The notes under the pieces: model-generated
The model's input: only the letters and a program-made list of their open reading frames with translations
Told to the model about the DNA's origin: nothing
The model's database searches: none
Shown: one piece after another, positions 41,807 through 49,110 of the stretch
How the letters are laid out: every line of letters starts with the position of its first letter
Numbering within the stretch: the first letter of the stretch is position 1
Translations under genes and position numbers: made by a program
From: Streptomyces sp. GSL17-111
GTDB taxonomy: Bacteria > Actinomycetota > Actinomycetes > Streptomycetales > Streptomycetaceae
Length of the DNA stretch: 64,000 nucleotides
Direction of reading: 5' to 3'
Assembly: GCF_037911585.1 (NCBI RefSeq)
Contig: NZ_JBAJNS010000001.1
Location: forward strand, 2,660,001 to 2,724,000

Positions 41807-42645
41807 GCCGGCACCTGCGCCGACCGCTCGGACTTCAGCGCGTCCCGCAGCATCCGGGCGTTGGCGGCGGAGGTTCGGACCGCCTGCCGGATCGCGTTCG
41901 CGGTCAGCTCCCCGTCCGACCATCCCTCCGTCGCCTCACGCGCTTCGGTGAGGAGTTGGTCGCGGGTGCGGGCGGGTCGGTTGGGGGTGCGGGCCGACTG
42001 CGGCACCCGACCCGTCGCCCGACGCGGCCCCGACCCGGCAGCCGCCACCGCCCGCACCGGAACCGGGTCGGCCGGGGCGACCGCCACCGGCATCGGGGGC
42101 GACTCGACCGCCTTCGGGGCGGGCGACTCGGCCACCGGCTGCGGGACCGACTTGCGCAGGTCAACGGGCGACCGCTTTACGGTCGTCTCGGTGGATTCCT
42201 CCGCATTCGCCTCAGCGGGGGTGGGGCGGTGGTGCAGCACCTTGGCCACCAGGTCCGAGCCGAAGAAGATGGCCCCGACCGGCAGACTGGTCGCCAGCAG
42301 AACCAGCGCCCAGTTCGCCGGACCCCAGTCGGCCAGACCGTCGGTCTGCCCGCCGTCGTGCATCGCGGGCACCAGCCCGTGCACGTAGTTGAGCACCAGC
42401 GAGGCCAGCGTGTATCCGGCCAGCACCCGCAGCGCGAACCGCCGATCCCGTCCCGTCAGGGTGAGCGTGGCGACCAGGGCAAGGGCCATGAGTCCGTCCA
42501 CCACGAAGGGGTAGAGCAGAGCGGCGGTCGGGTCGGCCCCGACCGTCTTGGCCACGTCCCGCAGCGCGTTCCACGACACCCGAAACGCCATCGCCACCAC
42601 GACGACCAACGCCAGGACGAGCAGCGTCTTAGCGGTCCGGTTCAT
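41803..42645 (-). CDS. SpdB-like DUF2637 membrane protein
   Basis: 280 residues with four membrane helices (about 5-25, 42-64, 72-92, 108-130) and the DUF2637 motif FRVSWNALRDVAKTVGAD then LYPFVVDGLMALA. A long Pro/Ala linker follows, ending in a small helical domain (about 215-275, TRDQLLTEAREATEGWSDG, ANAIRQAVRTSAANARML) that looks like a replication-repressor-type HTH. Spd proteins help spread transferred DNA between hyphal compartments. ATGA overlaps on both sides. Confidence 0.85.
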   Translation of the reverse strand: MNRTAKTLLVLALVVVVAMAFRVSWNALRDVAKTVGADPTAALLYPFVVDGLMALALVATLTLTGRDRRFALRVLAGYTLASLVLNYVHGLVPAMHDGGQTDGLADWGPANWALVLLATSLPVGAIFFGSDLVAKVLHHRPTPAEANAEESTETTVKRSPVDLRKSVPQPVAESPAPKAVESPPMPVAVAPADPVPVRAVAAAGSGPRRATGRVPQSARTPNRPARTRDQLLTEAREATEGWSDGELTANAIRQAVRTSAANARMLRDALKSERSAQVPA

Positions 42646-43283
42646 GCCGCCACCCCCCGCGTGCCCCTGCGGCCGGCACGGCGGCCGTTGACCGTCCGCG
42701 CGGTGGGGGTGGGTCCGTCGGCGATGCGCCAGCCACCGCCGTCCCGCTTGGCCGCGTACATCGCCTCATCCGCCCGCCGCAACGCCAGCGACAGGCACGG
42801 GGTGGGGTGTTCGGCCGTCAGGCTCGCGCCGATCGAAGCACCCACGTGCACGGTGTGGCCCTGGTAGGCCAGTGGCGCGCACAAGGCGCCGTGCAGGGCC
42901 CGCAGGAGCCACGGCACCGCGTAGTCCTGCGGGGCCGGGACGACGGCGGCGAACTCATCCCCGCCCAGCCGCCCGGCGATCCCGCCCCGCCCCTCCAGCA
43001 CCTCGGTCAGGGCGCCAGCGGCGACGGTCAGGGCGTGGTCTCCGGCGGCGTGACCGAAGGTGTCGTTCACGTGCTTGAAGCCATCCAGGTCGATGACCAG
43101 GACAGCGGCCGGACCACGCCGCAGGGCGCGGGCGGCGGCCCGCTCGAACGCGGCCCGGGTGCGGAGCCCGGTGAGGGGGTCTCGGCGGGCGGTGCGGAGC
43201 TGACGGCGCAGCCACAGCCCGTGCACACCCCACCCGGCCGCCACCGGCGCCGCCGCCACAGCGGCGGGAAGCAGGCTGCTCAC
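42642..43283 (-). CDS. Membrane-anchored diguanylate cyclase (GGDEF) of AICE
   Basis: 213 residues: one N-terminal membrane helix (LLPAAVAAAPVAAGWGVHGL) and a complete GGDEF domain (about 35-195: DPLTGLRTRAAFERA, VLVIDLDGFKHVNDTFGHAAG in part, RLGGDEFAAVV, ADEAMYAAKRDG). The active-site signature is intact. The inhibitory site that usually reads RxxD five residues before GGDEF is RGGI here, so product inhibition is probably lost. It should make c-di-GMP, which represses development in Streptomyces through BldD. It starts within the stop of the preceding gene (GTGA) and overlaps spdB. Confidence 0.88.
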   Translation of the reverse strand: MSSLLPAAVAAAPVAAGWGVHGLWLRRQLRTARRDPLTGLRTRAAFERAAARALRRGPAAVLVIDLDGFKHVNDTFGHAAGDHALTVAAGALTEVLEGRGGIAGRLGGDEFAAVVPAPQDYAVPWLLRALHGALCAPLAYQGHTVHVGASIGASLTAEHPTPCLSLALRRADEAMYAAKRDGGGWRIADGPTPTARTVNGRRAGRRGTRGVAA

Positions 43284-43534
43284 GCGATCACCTCACCGTG
43301 ACCGGTAGTGCGGTTGGCCAGGCCCCGGCGGGCGTCCAGCACCCGCCCCAGGTGGCGGCGCCAGCGCTGCCAGTCCAGCTCGGTACCCGACCGGTCCAAC
43401 AACGCGATCTCCACGTCCAACAGCTCGACCTCAGCGCGGATGAGCGGCATCTCGGCCTCGATGGCCGCGAGGTCGGCGGGGTTCGGCTCCATGTCCGGCA
43501 GCGGGACCGCCGCCGGTGGGAGGATGGGTTTCAC
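43280..43534 (-). CDS. Small acidic protein heading the spread operon (DUF6284-like)
   Basis: 84 residues: a Pro-rich start, then a helical pair (PADLAAIEAEMPLIRAEVEL and RRHLGRVLDARRGLANR). The pattern fits the DUF6284 proteins common on AICEs. It is the first gene of a run in which five consecutive junctions are four-base overlaps or nearly so, ending with the RRQRL protein. Function unknown. Confidence 0.7.
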   Translation of the reverse strand: MKPILPPAAVPLPDMEPNPADLAAIEAEMPLIRAEVELLDVEIALLDRSGTELDWQRWRRHLGRVLDARRGLANRTTGHGEVIA

Positions 43535-43568
43535 GGGTCGTGACTCCTAAGGTCTGGACGGCCCGAAA

Positions 43569-43598
43569 GCGGCCCCGGTGTTGCACCACCGGGGCCGC
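43569..43598 (-). terminator. Hairpin terminator
   Basis: A perfect 12-bp stem (GCGGCCCCGGTG / CACCGGGGCCGC) with a 6-base loop lies between the 71-residue protein gene and the spread operon, separating the two transcripts. Confidence 0.75.
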
Positions 43599-43644
43599 GC
43601 GCCGTCTGAGGGGGAAGCACCCTGCGGTGGGGTGCTTCGGGCGG

Positions 43645-43860
43645 TCAGAAGTTGCGGGAGATCACGCCGTGGTGGTCGCCCTTGACGACGGTGATGTTGT
43701 TGCTGCTGAAGGTCCGGCCGCCGCCGTTCTCGCGGTCGGTGTGCGTCTCGCCCTGGTAGACCTCGCCGTTCAGCGCCACCGGGCCGCTGGTGCCGGAGAT
43801 GACCTCTCCGACGTCGCCGGTGTGGTCGCCGCTGATGGTGATGCGGTTCTTCCTTGCCAT
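43645..43860 (-). CDS. 71-residue Gly/His/Asn-rich beta protein of AICE
   Basis: Starts MARKNRITISGDHTGDVGEV with a GGGAG site. Two similar motifs, SGDHTGDVGEVI and KGDHHGVISRNF, open and close the protein, with short beta-prone stretches between (GPVALNGEVYQGETH, NNITVVKGDHH). It is a single gene with its own terminator. I do not recognise it; the repeated GDHxG-V pattern recalls short beta-arch or amyloid-like signalling motifs, but this is speculation. Confidence 0.65.
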   Translation of the reverse strand: MARKNRITISGDHTGDVGEVISGTSGPVALNGEVYQGETHTDRENGGGRTFSSNNITVVKGDHHGVISRNF

Positions 43861-43979
43861 GTCTGCTGCTCCCTTGGGGGTTTGCGCCCGGCCGGTAGTG
43901 GCCGGAGTGCCCCGGGGCTGGATTCGATCCAGCGCCGTCACGGCCCCCGCACAGAGCGGGCCCGGGGCTCAGTGGTGAT

Positions 43980-44426
43980 TCAGAACAGGTCGGACGCCTG
44001 CTTCACCAGGTCCTCGACCGCGTCGATTGCGGCCGTGCGCCCGGCTTCCAGCGCCGCCGGGGTGTCGGCGTCGCGCAGGGCGTAGGTGGCGTCAGCGGCG
44101 GTGCGGGCAGCGCCGGCCAGGGACGGCGCCAGCAGCACCAGAGCGGTCATCGGCGCGGTGATCGCGGCCCGCGTCTCGTGCGACGCGGCCCGCGCCGACC
44201 CCCAGTCACCGCCCGACAGGCGGGCCTGTTCCCGCAGCCACATCGCCCGGCGGTGATCCGCCAGCGCCGCCGACAGACCCGTCACCGCCTCCAAGCGCTG
44301 CTGCCGCAGCTCCCGAACCCGCTGCTCGGTGCGGTCCGCACGGGCGGAACGCTGCTGCATCAAGGACGCGGTCACCGCACCACCCAAGGTGCCGATGACC
44401 GCGATCAGACTCGTCCAAATGGACAT
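43980..44426 (-). CDS. KilB-like membrane-anchored coiled-coil protein
   Basis: 148 residues from an ATG with GGGAGGGG upstream. One N-terminal helix (WTSLIAVIGTLGGAVTASLM) is followed by charged coiled coil (RADRTEQRVRELRQQRLEAV) and Ala-rich helices. The layout matches proteins labelled KilB on Streptomyces elements, which are linked to pock size/transfer. A 480-base control region with the CCCTAGGG operator lies upstream. Confidence 0.7.
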   Translation of the reverse strand: MSIWTSLIAVIGTLGGAVTASLMQQRSARADRTEQRVRELRQQRLEAVTGLSAALADHRRAMWLREQARLSGGDWGSARAASHETRAAITAPMTALVLLAPSLAGAARTAADATYALRDADTPAALEAGRTAAIDAVEDLVKQASDLF

Positions 44427-44808
44427 GAGGACCCCTCCCGGGGCCGGACACACTCCGGCTCCCCACACCCCGCCCGTACGAGACGGACAGGGGAGGCAAC
44501 CGGCCGCAGTGAACTGAGCGCTGCGGACGCGATGAGCCGCGCCTAGACACAGGTCAGAGCGACCTTGAACGTGCGGCGGCGCGGGCAGTGGCCTACAGGC
44601 ACCGAGACCGGTGCAGTGCGAGCTAGCCAGGGACCTACCTGGGGCTCTGCCGGGCCCATGCGGAGCTCCCGGCTTCAGCCACTGCTTCAACTGTTCAGTT
44701 CTCAAGGCACAAGCGCTGCCTTCGCGCCCCTGTCACAGGGCGTTCCGGACGCCAACCAGCAGCCGCAACCCAGGGGGCGTGGCTGGGCCAACTCGGATCA
44801 GACCCGAG

Positions 44809-44855
44809 TTGACCTCCCTAGGGATATTGAAAACATAGATCCCTAGGGAGGTCAA
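44809..44855. promoter_or_regulatory. 17-bp inverted repeat operator (TTGACCTCCCTAGGGAT)
   Basis: Two perfect 17-base arms, 44809-44825 and 44839-44855, face each other across 13 AT-rich bases. Each arm contains TTGACC, a -35 like hexamer, and the palindrome CCCTAGGG. The same octamer recurs at 45674 just before the GntR gene. The most likely binder is the GntR repressor. Confidence 0.75.
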
Positions 44856-44873
44856 CCTCTTTCGCGGGCAACC

Positions 44874-44905
44874 CAAAAAGGGGCCCGCCGGTGGCGAGCC
44901 CCTTC
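44874..44905 (-). terminator. Terminator of the GntR gene
   Basis: On the minus strand AAGGGGC pairs with GCCCCTT across 13 bases and is followed by TTTTT, a classic intrinsic terminator 20-50 bases after the GntR stop codon. Confidence 0.8.
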
Positions 44906-44923
44906 GATTGGTGTTTCTGCTGG

Positions 44924-45661
44924 TCAGCCCGTGATGTGGTACTCCATGACGTACGCGCCGGCGTCCAGCAGCATCCGGTTCACTTCGACCGCTCGGCCCT
45001 CAACCGTGAGGGCGGTGCGGTAGATCTCCACCACGGGAGTCCCTTCCGCCAGATGGAGACGCTCGGACTCGTCCTGGCTGGGCATACGGGCCCGCACTTC
45101 CTCCACGAACCGAACCGGCTTGGAACCCAGCTCCGCCAGGCGGGCATAGGTGCCGCCGGGGCCGGTTTCTTCCTGGGCGATCGCCGACTGCCGAACAAGG
45201 TCGGCGGGGAGATACGAGACGGCGGCCTGCACCGGCTCGCCCTCCACGGTGAACAAGCGGTCACGAACGACCACGGGCGCGCCTTCCTCCAGGTCGAGGA
45301 GTCGGGCCACGTCATCCGGGGCTGGCGTCTCATAGACCCGCAGCCCGGTTACCGACATCGGACGCTGTCCGACGTCAGCACTCCAGATGGACCGGCCTTC
45401 ACCCCATCGCTCCTCGGAAAGCCTCCTATTAGCCACCCGCCGGATCGGCTGGAACTCGCGGACGTACGTGCCACTGCCCTTGCGACGAACAGCCAACCCC
45501 TCGGTGACGAGCAGGGTCAGGGCCCGGCGCGCGGTCTCCTTTGCGACCCCGTGCTCTCGCACAAGGGCAGGCTCGCCGGGCAGCCGATCTCCGGGGGCCA
45601 GCGAGCCAGACCGAATACGCTCCCGCAGTTCGTCGGCGATCTCCCTCGCGGTCTCCGCCAT
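44924..45661 (-). CDS. GntR/HutC-type repressor of the AICE (KorSA-like)
   Basis: 245 residues. The winged HTH is at about 5-70 (IADELRERIRSGSLAPGDRL, VAKETARRALTLLVTEGLAV), and a UTRA effector domain fills about 95-240 (DLEEGAPVVVRDRLFTVEGEP in part, VEIYRTALTVEGRAVEVNRM). KorSA of pSAM2 and TraR of other Streptomyces elements have this build and silence replication and transfer genes. CCCTAGGG lies 13 bases before its start (45674), which suggests autorepression. Confidence 0.88.
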   Translation of the reverse strand: MAETAREIADELRERIRSGSLAPGDRLPGEPALVREHGVAKETARRALTLLVTEGLAVRRKGSGTYVREFQPIRRVANRRLSEERWGEGRSIWSADVGQRPMSVTGLRVYETPAPDDVARLLDLEEGAPVVVRDRLFTVEGEPVQAAVSYLPADLVRQSAIAQEETGPGGTYARLAELGSKPVRFVEEVRARMPSQDESERLHLAEGTPVVEIYRTALTVEGRAVEVNRMLLDAGAYVMEYHITG

Positions 45662-45673
45662 GAAGCCTCATTT

Positions 45674-45681
45674 CCCTAGGG
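45674..45681. promoter_or_regulatory. CCCTAGGG operator before GntR gene
   Basis: The palindrome CCCTAGGG, shared with the large inverted repeat at 44809-44855, lies 12 bases upstream of the repressor's start codon on the minus strand, where a bound repressor would block its own expression. Confidence 0.6.
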
Positions 45682-46038
45682 TGGTTCCTCTCCAGGTTGG
45701 CACACGCACGAGATCTTGCGACTGGAGAGGACAGAGTGAATAGCGTCACGCCGTCCGCCTGAGAAGTGCGTGTTCCTAGACGGGGCCCAGGGCACCCGGC
45801 TACCCACGGATCAGCCGGTCACGACGGCCACCCTTGCCGCGCAGCAGGTCGAATCAGTCGGGTGATGCCGACCGGCTCCTCTTCTCAGACGACTCGCCGC
45901 CCCGTCTCAGTTTCCGTCTCATTCATACGTGTACAGCGGGGTTCACCACTGAACGGGCGAGCACCACCAACCGTGGTGAAGCCCCGTCAAGAACGTCCCT
46001 GAACGGTGGCGTACAGGGCTCAAGGCTGCGGGAGCAGA
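45682..46038. other. Right terminal region of the AICE, non-coding
   Basis: About 350 bases from the repressor promoter to attR. Apart from the 21-base arm-type repeat at 45901-45921 I see no gene with a ribosome site; open frames running through attR have unusual codon use. Confidence 0.6.
45901..45921. repeat. Right copy of 21-bp arm-type repeat
   Basis: Identical to 32067-32087 at the left end, in the same orientation, 118 bases inside attR. Contains two CGTCTCA units 11 bases apart. Confidence 0.65.
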
Positions 46039-46127
46039 CCTCGAAAGCGAGTGAGGGGGCAACTCCTCCGTGGGTTCAAATCCCACCGCTACCGCTCGTG
46101 AGCAGGACGAACGAAGGGCCGGACCCG
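46039..46127 (+). repeat. attR: 89-bp direct repeat of AICE
   Basis: Identical to 31953-32041. It holds only the 3' half of tRNA-Ser, from the anticodon arm onward, because the 5' half stayed at the left end. Identity resumes after three bases and runs to 46149. This copy is the original chromosomal 3' end of the tRNA gene. Confidence 0.95.
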
Positions 46128-46143
46128 CAAGGGTCCGGCCCTT
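46114..46143 (+). terminator. Original tRNA-Ser terminator (right copy)
   Basis: The 13-bp stem AAGGGCCGGACCC / GGGTCCGGCCCTT has a GCAA (GNRA-type) loop here, against GTGC at the left copy. Confidence 0.8.
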
Positions 46144-46383
46144 CGTCGTTGCCGCCCGGCGGGTGGCCCGGGGGGGCCGGGGTTGCCGGAGCAACGGTTC
46201 CGGGCGCGCGAACCGAGGTGGGGCGGGCCGGCGGACGGCACGGGCGCGGGCCCGGGGACCGTGCGCACCTTCGAGCGCGGGGCGCTGTTCGAACGGGGTG
46301 GCGGTTAGACTCTCGCGACTGCGCTCAGGGGACGCGAGGCGCTCGCGGCGGGCGCGTCACGGGCCTGGGAGGGGCGGCGCACG

Positions 46384-46545
46384 GTGGATATCAAGAAGGT
46401 CGTCCTGAGCGTCCTCCTGGTGTTCGTGCTGTACACGATCATCCAGTCGCCGGACCGGGCCGCCGAGCTGGTCGGCGTCGGGTTCACGGGGATCTCGGAC
46501 GCCGCCAAGGGCGTCGGCGAGTTCATGACGCAGCTTGTCAACTGA
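46384..46545 (+). CDS. Small membrane protein upstream of sigF
   Basis: 53 residues from a GTG with GGGAGGGG about 12 bases upstream. Sequence starts VDIKKVVLSVLLVFVLYTII, a membrane helix, followed by a short polar helix ending GEFMTQLVN. Its position between tRNA-Ser and sigF is conserved in Streptomyces as I recall. Function unknown. Confidence 0.75.
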   Translation: MDIKKVVLSVLLVFVLYTIIQSPDRAAELVGVGFTGISDAAKGVGEFMTQLVN

Positions 46546-46703
46546 CGCTGGTCCGAACGGCCCTGCGGGCGGCTGACCGCCGAGGGGGCCGTTCGGTTGC
46601 ACGGCCACCAACACGGATTTTCCCGGTGCTTGCACACAGCTCACCCTGATGGTGATGCTATGACCGCTTTTGCCGGATGTGAACCGTGAAGGGGTGGTCG
46701 GAG

Positions 46704-47495
46704 GTGGCGGGGACTCAGGCCGGCGGGAGCCGCAGCGCGAGGACTCGGGCGCTGACACAGATGCTCTTCGAACAGCTGGCCGGGCAGGAACCGGGCACCG
46801 CCGAGCACGACCGGGTGCGGGGGGCCCTGATCGAGGCCAACATCCCGCTCGTCCGCTACGTGGCCTCCCGGTTCCGGCACCGGAACGAGCCGATGGAGGA
46901 CGTCGTCCAGGTCGGCACGATCGGCCTGATCAACGCGATCGACCGGTTCGACCCGGAGCGCGGCGTGCAGTTCCCGACGTTCGCGATGCCGACGATCATC
47001 GGGGAGATCCGCCGGTACTTCCGGGACAACGTGCGGACCGTGCACGTGCCGCGCCGGCTGCACGAGATGTGGGCGCAGGTGAGCACGGCGGCGGAGGACC
47101 TGACGGTGCTCCACGGACGCAACCCGACGACGCCCGAGATCGCCGAGCGGCTGGGCGTCACGGAGGACGAGGTGCTGGCCTGCATGGAGGCGGGCCGCGC
47201 CTACCGGGCGACGTCCCTGGAGGCCGCCCAGGAGCGGGACGACGGGCTGCCGGGGCTGATCGACCGGCTCGGCTACGAGGATCCGGCGCTCGCCGGGGTG
47301 GAGCACCGCGATCTCGTCCGCCACCTCCTCGTGCAGCTGCCCGAGCGGGAGCAGCGGATTCTGCTGCTGCGGTACTACAACAATCTGACGCAGTCGCAGA
47401 TCAGCGCGGAGCTCGGGGTGTCCCAGATGCACGTGTCCCGCCTGCTCTCGCGGAGCTTCGCCCGTCTGCGTGCCGCAAACACCATCGACGCCTAA
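46704..47495 (+). CDS. sigF: RNA polymerase sigma factor SigF (SigB/F/G family)
   Basis: 263 residues. Region 2 ([40 protein letters not shown]) and region 4 ([38 protein letters not shown]) are complete; region 3 ([18 protein letters not shown]) lies between. The ending [10 protein letters not shown] and gene order agree with S. coelicolor SigF, the late sporulation sigma factor. A GTG at 46704 with AAGGGG nine bases upstream is preferred to the GTG at 46686. SigN-like gene follows 200 bases later. Confidence 0.88.
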   Translation: MAGTQAGGSRSARTRALTQMLFEQLAGQEPGTAEHDRVRGALIEANIPLVRYVASRFRHRNEPMEDVVQVGTIGLINAIDRFDPERGVQFPTFAMPTIIGEIRRYFRDNVRTVHVPRRLHEMWAQVSTAAEDLTVLHGRNPTTPEIAERLGVTEDEVLACMEAGRAYRATSLEAAQERDDGLPGLIDRLGYEDPALAGVEHRDLVRHLLVQLPEREQRILLLRYYNNLTQSQISAELGVSQMHVSRLLSRSFARLRAANTIDA

Positions 47496-47694
47496 TCAGT
47501 TCGAGCGACACACGACTGGGTTGCGCACTCATGGAGCTGTGCTGTTTTATCGACATGGCGCTACGTCGTGTTGCTGACTTGTGACATTCTGCAAGAACTG
47601 CGTTTGCCGTGGCGGCACCACCGGTATTGAGCTTGAGGTGCAGCCCTCGCGTGCGAGGGGCCGCTGCGACCCGTCCGCGACCCAAGGGGGTGGC

Positions 47695-48588
47695 ATGTCC
47701 GTAGAACTGGGCAGCTCCAAGGTGCTCACCGAGGACACCGAGGAGATCGGCACCGACGCGGAGCACACCGCGTTGTCCGAGACGTCCGGCGCCGTGGCCG
47801 AGCCACCGCCGCCCGACGTCACCGCACTCGACACCCGTACCCTGTCCCGCTCCCTGTTCCTGCGGCTGGCGTCGCTCCCGCAGGACAGCCCGGAGCGGGC
47901 CTACGTGCGCGACACCCTGATCGAGCTGAACCTGCCGCTGGTGCGGTACGCGGCGGCGCGGTTCCGCAGCCGCAACGAGCCGATGGAGGACATCGTCCAG
48001 GTCGGCACGATCGGGCTGATCAAGGCGATCGACCGGTTCGACAGCGAACGGGGCGTGGAGTTCCCGACGTTCGCGATGCCGACGGTCGTCGGCGAGATCA
48101 AGCGGTTCTTCCGCGACACGTCCTGGTCCGTGCGGGTGCCCCGGCGCCTCCAGGAGCTGCGGCTGGCGCTCACGAAGGCGAGCGACGAGCTGTCCCAGAA
48201 GCTCGACCGGTCGCCCACGGTCGCCGAGCTGGCCGTGTGCCTCGGTGTCTCCGAGGAGGACGTCGTCGACGGCCTGGCCGTGGGCAACGCCTACACCGCC
48301 AGCTCGCTCGACTCCCCCGCGCTGGAGGAGGACGGCGGCGAGGGCTCGCTCGCGGACCGGCTGGGCTACGAGGACGCCGCGCTGGAGGGCGTGGAGTACC
48401 GCGAGTCGCTGAAGCCGCTGCTGGCCCGGCTGCCCGCCCGGGAGCGGCAGATCATCATGCTGCGGTTCTTCGGGAACATGACGCAGTCGCAGATCGGCGA
48501 GGAGGTCGGCATCTCGCAGATGCACGTCTCCCGGCTGCTGACGCGGACGCTGGCGCAGCTGCGGGACGGGCTGATCGCCGAGGAGTGA
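47695..48588 (+). CDS. sigN: SigB/F/G-family sigma factor, SigN-like
   Basis: 297 residues from an ATG with AAGGGGG. Same domain order as its neighbour ([60 protein letters not shown]), so the pair probably arose by duplication. In S. coelicolor the gene next to sigF is sigN, active in a part of the aerial hypha. The N-terminal 70 residues are acidic and variable. No anti-sigma factor gene is adjacent. Confidence 0.82.
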   Translation: MSVELGSSKVLTEDTEEIGTDAEHTALSETSGAVAEPPPPDVTALDTRTLSRSLFLRLASLPQDSPERAYVRDTLIELNLPLVRYAAARFRSRNEPMEDIVQVGTIGLIKAIDRFDSERGVEFPTFAMPTVVGEIKRFFRDTSWSVRVPRRLQELRLALTKASDELSQKLDRSPTVAELAVCLGVSEEDVVDGLAVGNAYTASSLDSPALEEDGGEGSLADRLGYEDAALEGVEYRESLKPLLARLPARERQIIMLRFFGNMTQSQIGEEVGISQMHVSRLLTRTLAQLRDGLIAEE

Positions 48589-48735
48589 TCCGGCAGGACC
48601 GGCCAGGGCACGCCAGGGCGCGGCAGGACCGGGAGGGACGGGAGCCGGAGGCCGGGAGCAGCCCGCCGCGCGACGACGCGACGGCGGGCGGGCCGCTCAC
48701 CGGCCCGGCGTGTCGGGTCGGGGCCGGGCCGCGTC

Positions 48736-48945
48736 TCAGCCGAGGACGACCCACAGGACGGCGGCCACGACGGCGAGCGCCACGACGACGCCCACGATCA
48801 GCGCGGTGCGGTTGCCGCCGGAGGGCTGGGTGGCGGCCGCTCTCTGCGGACCGCCCTCGTCGACGAAGGCGCGGAACATCTGCGTGCTGCCGGCCGGGTC
48901 CTGGTTGCCCGGGGAACCGCCCGGCGACTGGGGGTGATGAGCCAT
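48736..48945 (-). CDS. Small tail-anchored membrane protein
   Basis: 69 residues. A Pro/Gly/Gln-rich cytosolic part (MAHHPQSPGGSPGNQDPAGS) is followed by one C-terminal membrane helix (ALIVGVVVALAVVAAVLWVV). No catalytic motif. Convergent with sigN. Confidence 0.65.
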   Translation of the reverse strand: MAHHPQSPGGSPGNQDPAGSTQMFRAFVDEGGPQRAAATQPSGGNRTALIVGVVVALAVVAAVLWVVLG

Positions 48946-49079
48946 ACGCGCGACCTTAGCGAACGGCGGTGAGTCCGCGCACCCGGCCAGCGCCTCCGGC
49001 TGTCATTGACCGGAGCTTTAAGGATTGTTTGCCTCCCCTGCCCGGATTGCGTTTGGGGTTCGGCGACCCCGCTCCTATA

Positions 49080-49094
49080 GTTGCTTAGAGCAAC
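49080..49094. promoter_or_regulatory. Palindromic operator before MFS gene
   Basis: GTTGCT-TAG-AGCAAC is a perfect palindrome with a 3-base centre, 16 bases before the exporter start. This TTGCTNNGAGCAA-like form is typical of MarR-type operators in front of drug exporters. Confidence 0.6.
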
Positions 49095-49110
49095 GAATAG
49101 TGGAGGGTGT

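Larger units (their letters stand above)
44427..44923. other. Intergenic control region of the AICE
   Basis: About 500 bases with no supported gene. It contains the long CCCTAGGG inverted repeat (44809-44855) and the repressor's terminator (44874-44905). Between 44526 and 44800 the G+C falls slightly and several short inverted repeats occur (for example GCCGGG/CCCGGC around 44650-44675); no ribosome site precedes any open frame. Confidence 0.6.

Noticed and set aside
44690..44715. rRNA-like string GTTCAGTTCTCAAGG in the AICE control region
   Set aside because: It resembles a sequence near actinobacterial rRNA operons, but only about 15 bases match and there is no rRNA nearby.
46039..46094. 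Second tRNA-Ser gene at the right end
   Set aside because: Only the anticodon arm to 3' end is present; the 5' half and acceptor partner are absent, so it is attR, not a gene.
45834..46649. Open frame running through attR
   Set aside because: It translates tRNA and terminator sequence and has no family features; an artefact of high G+C.
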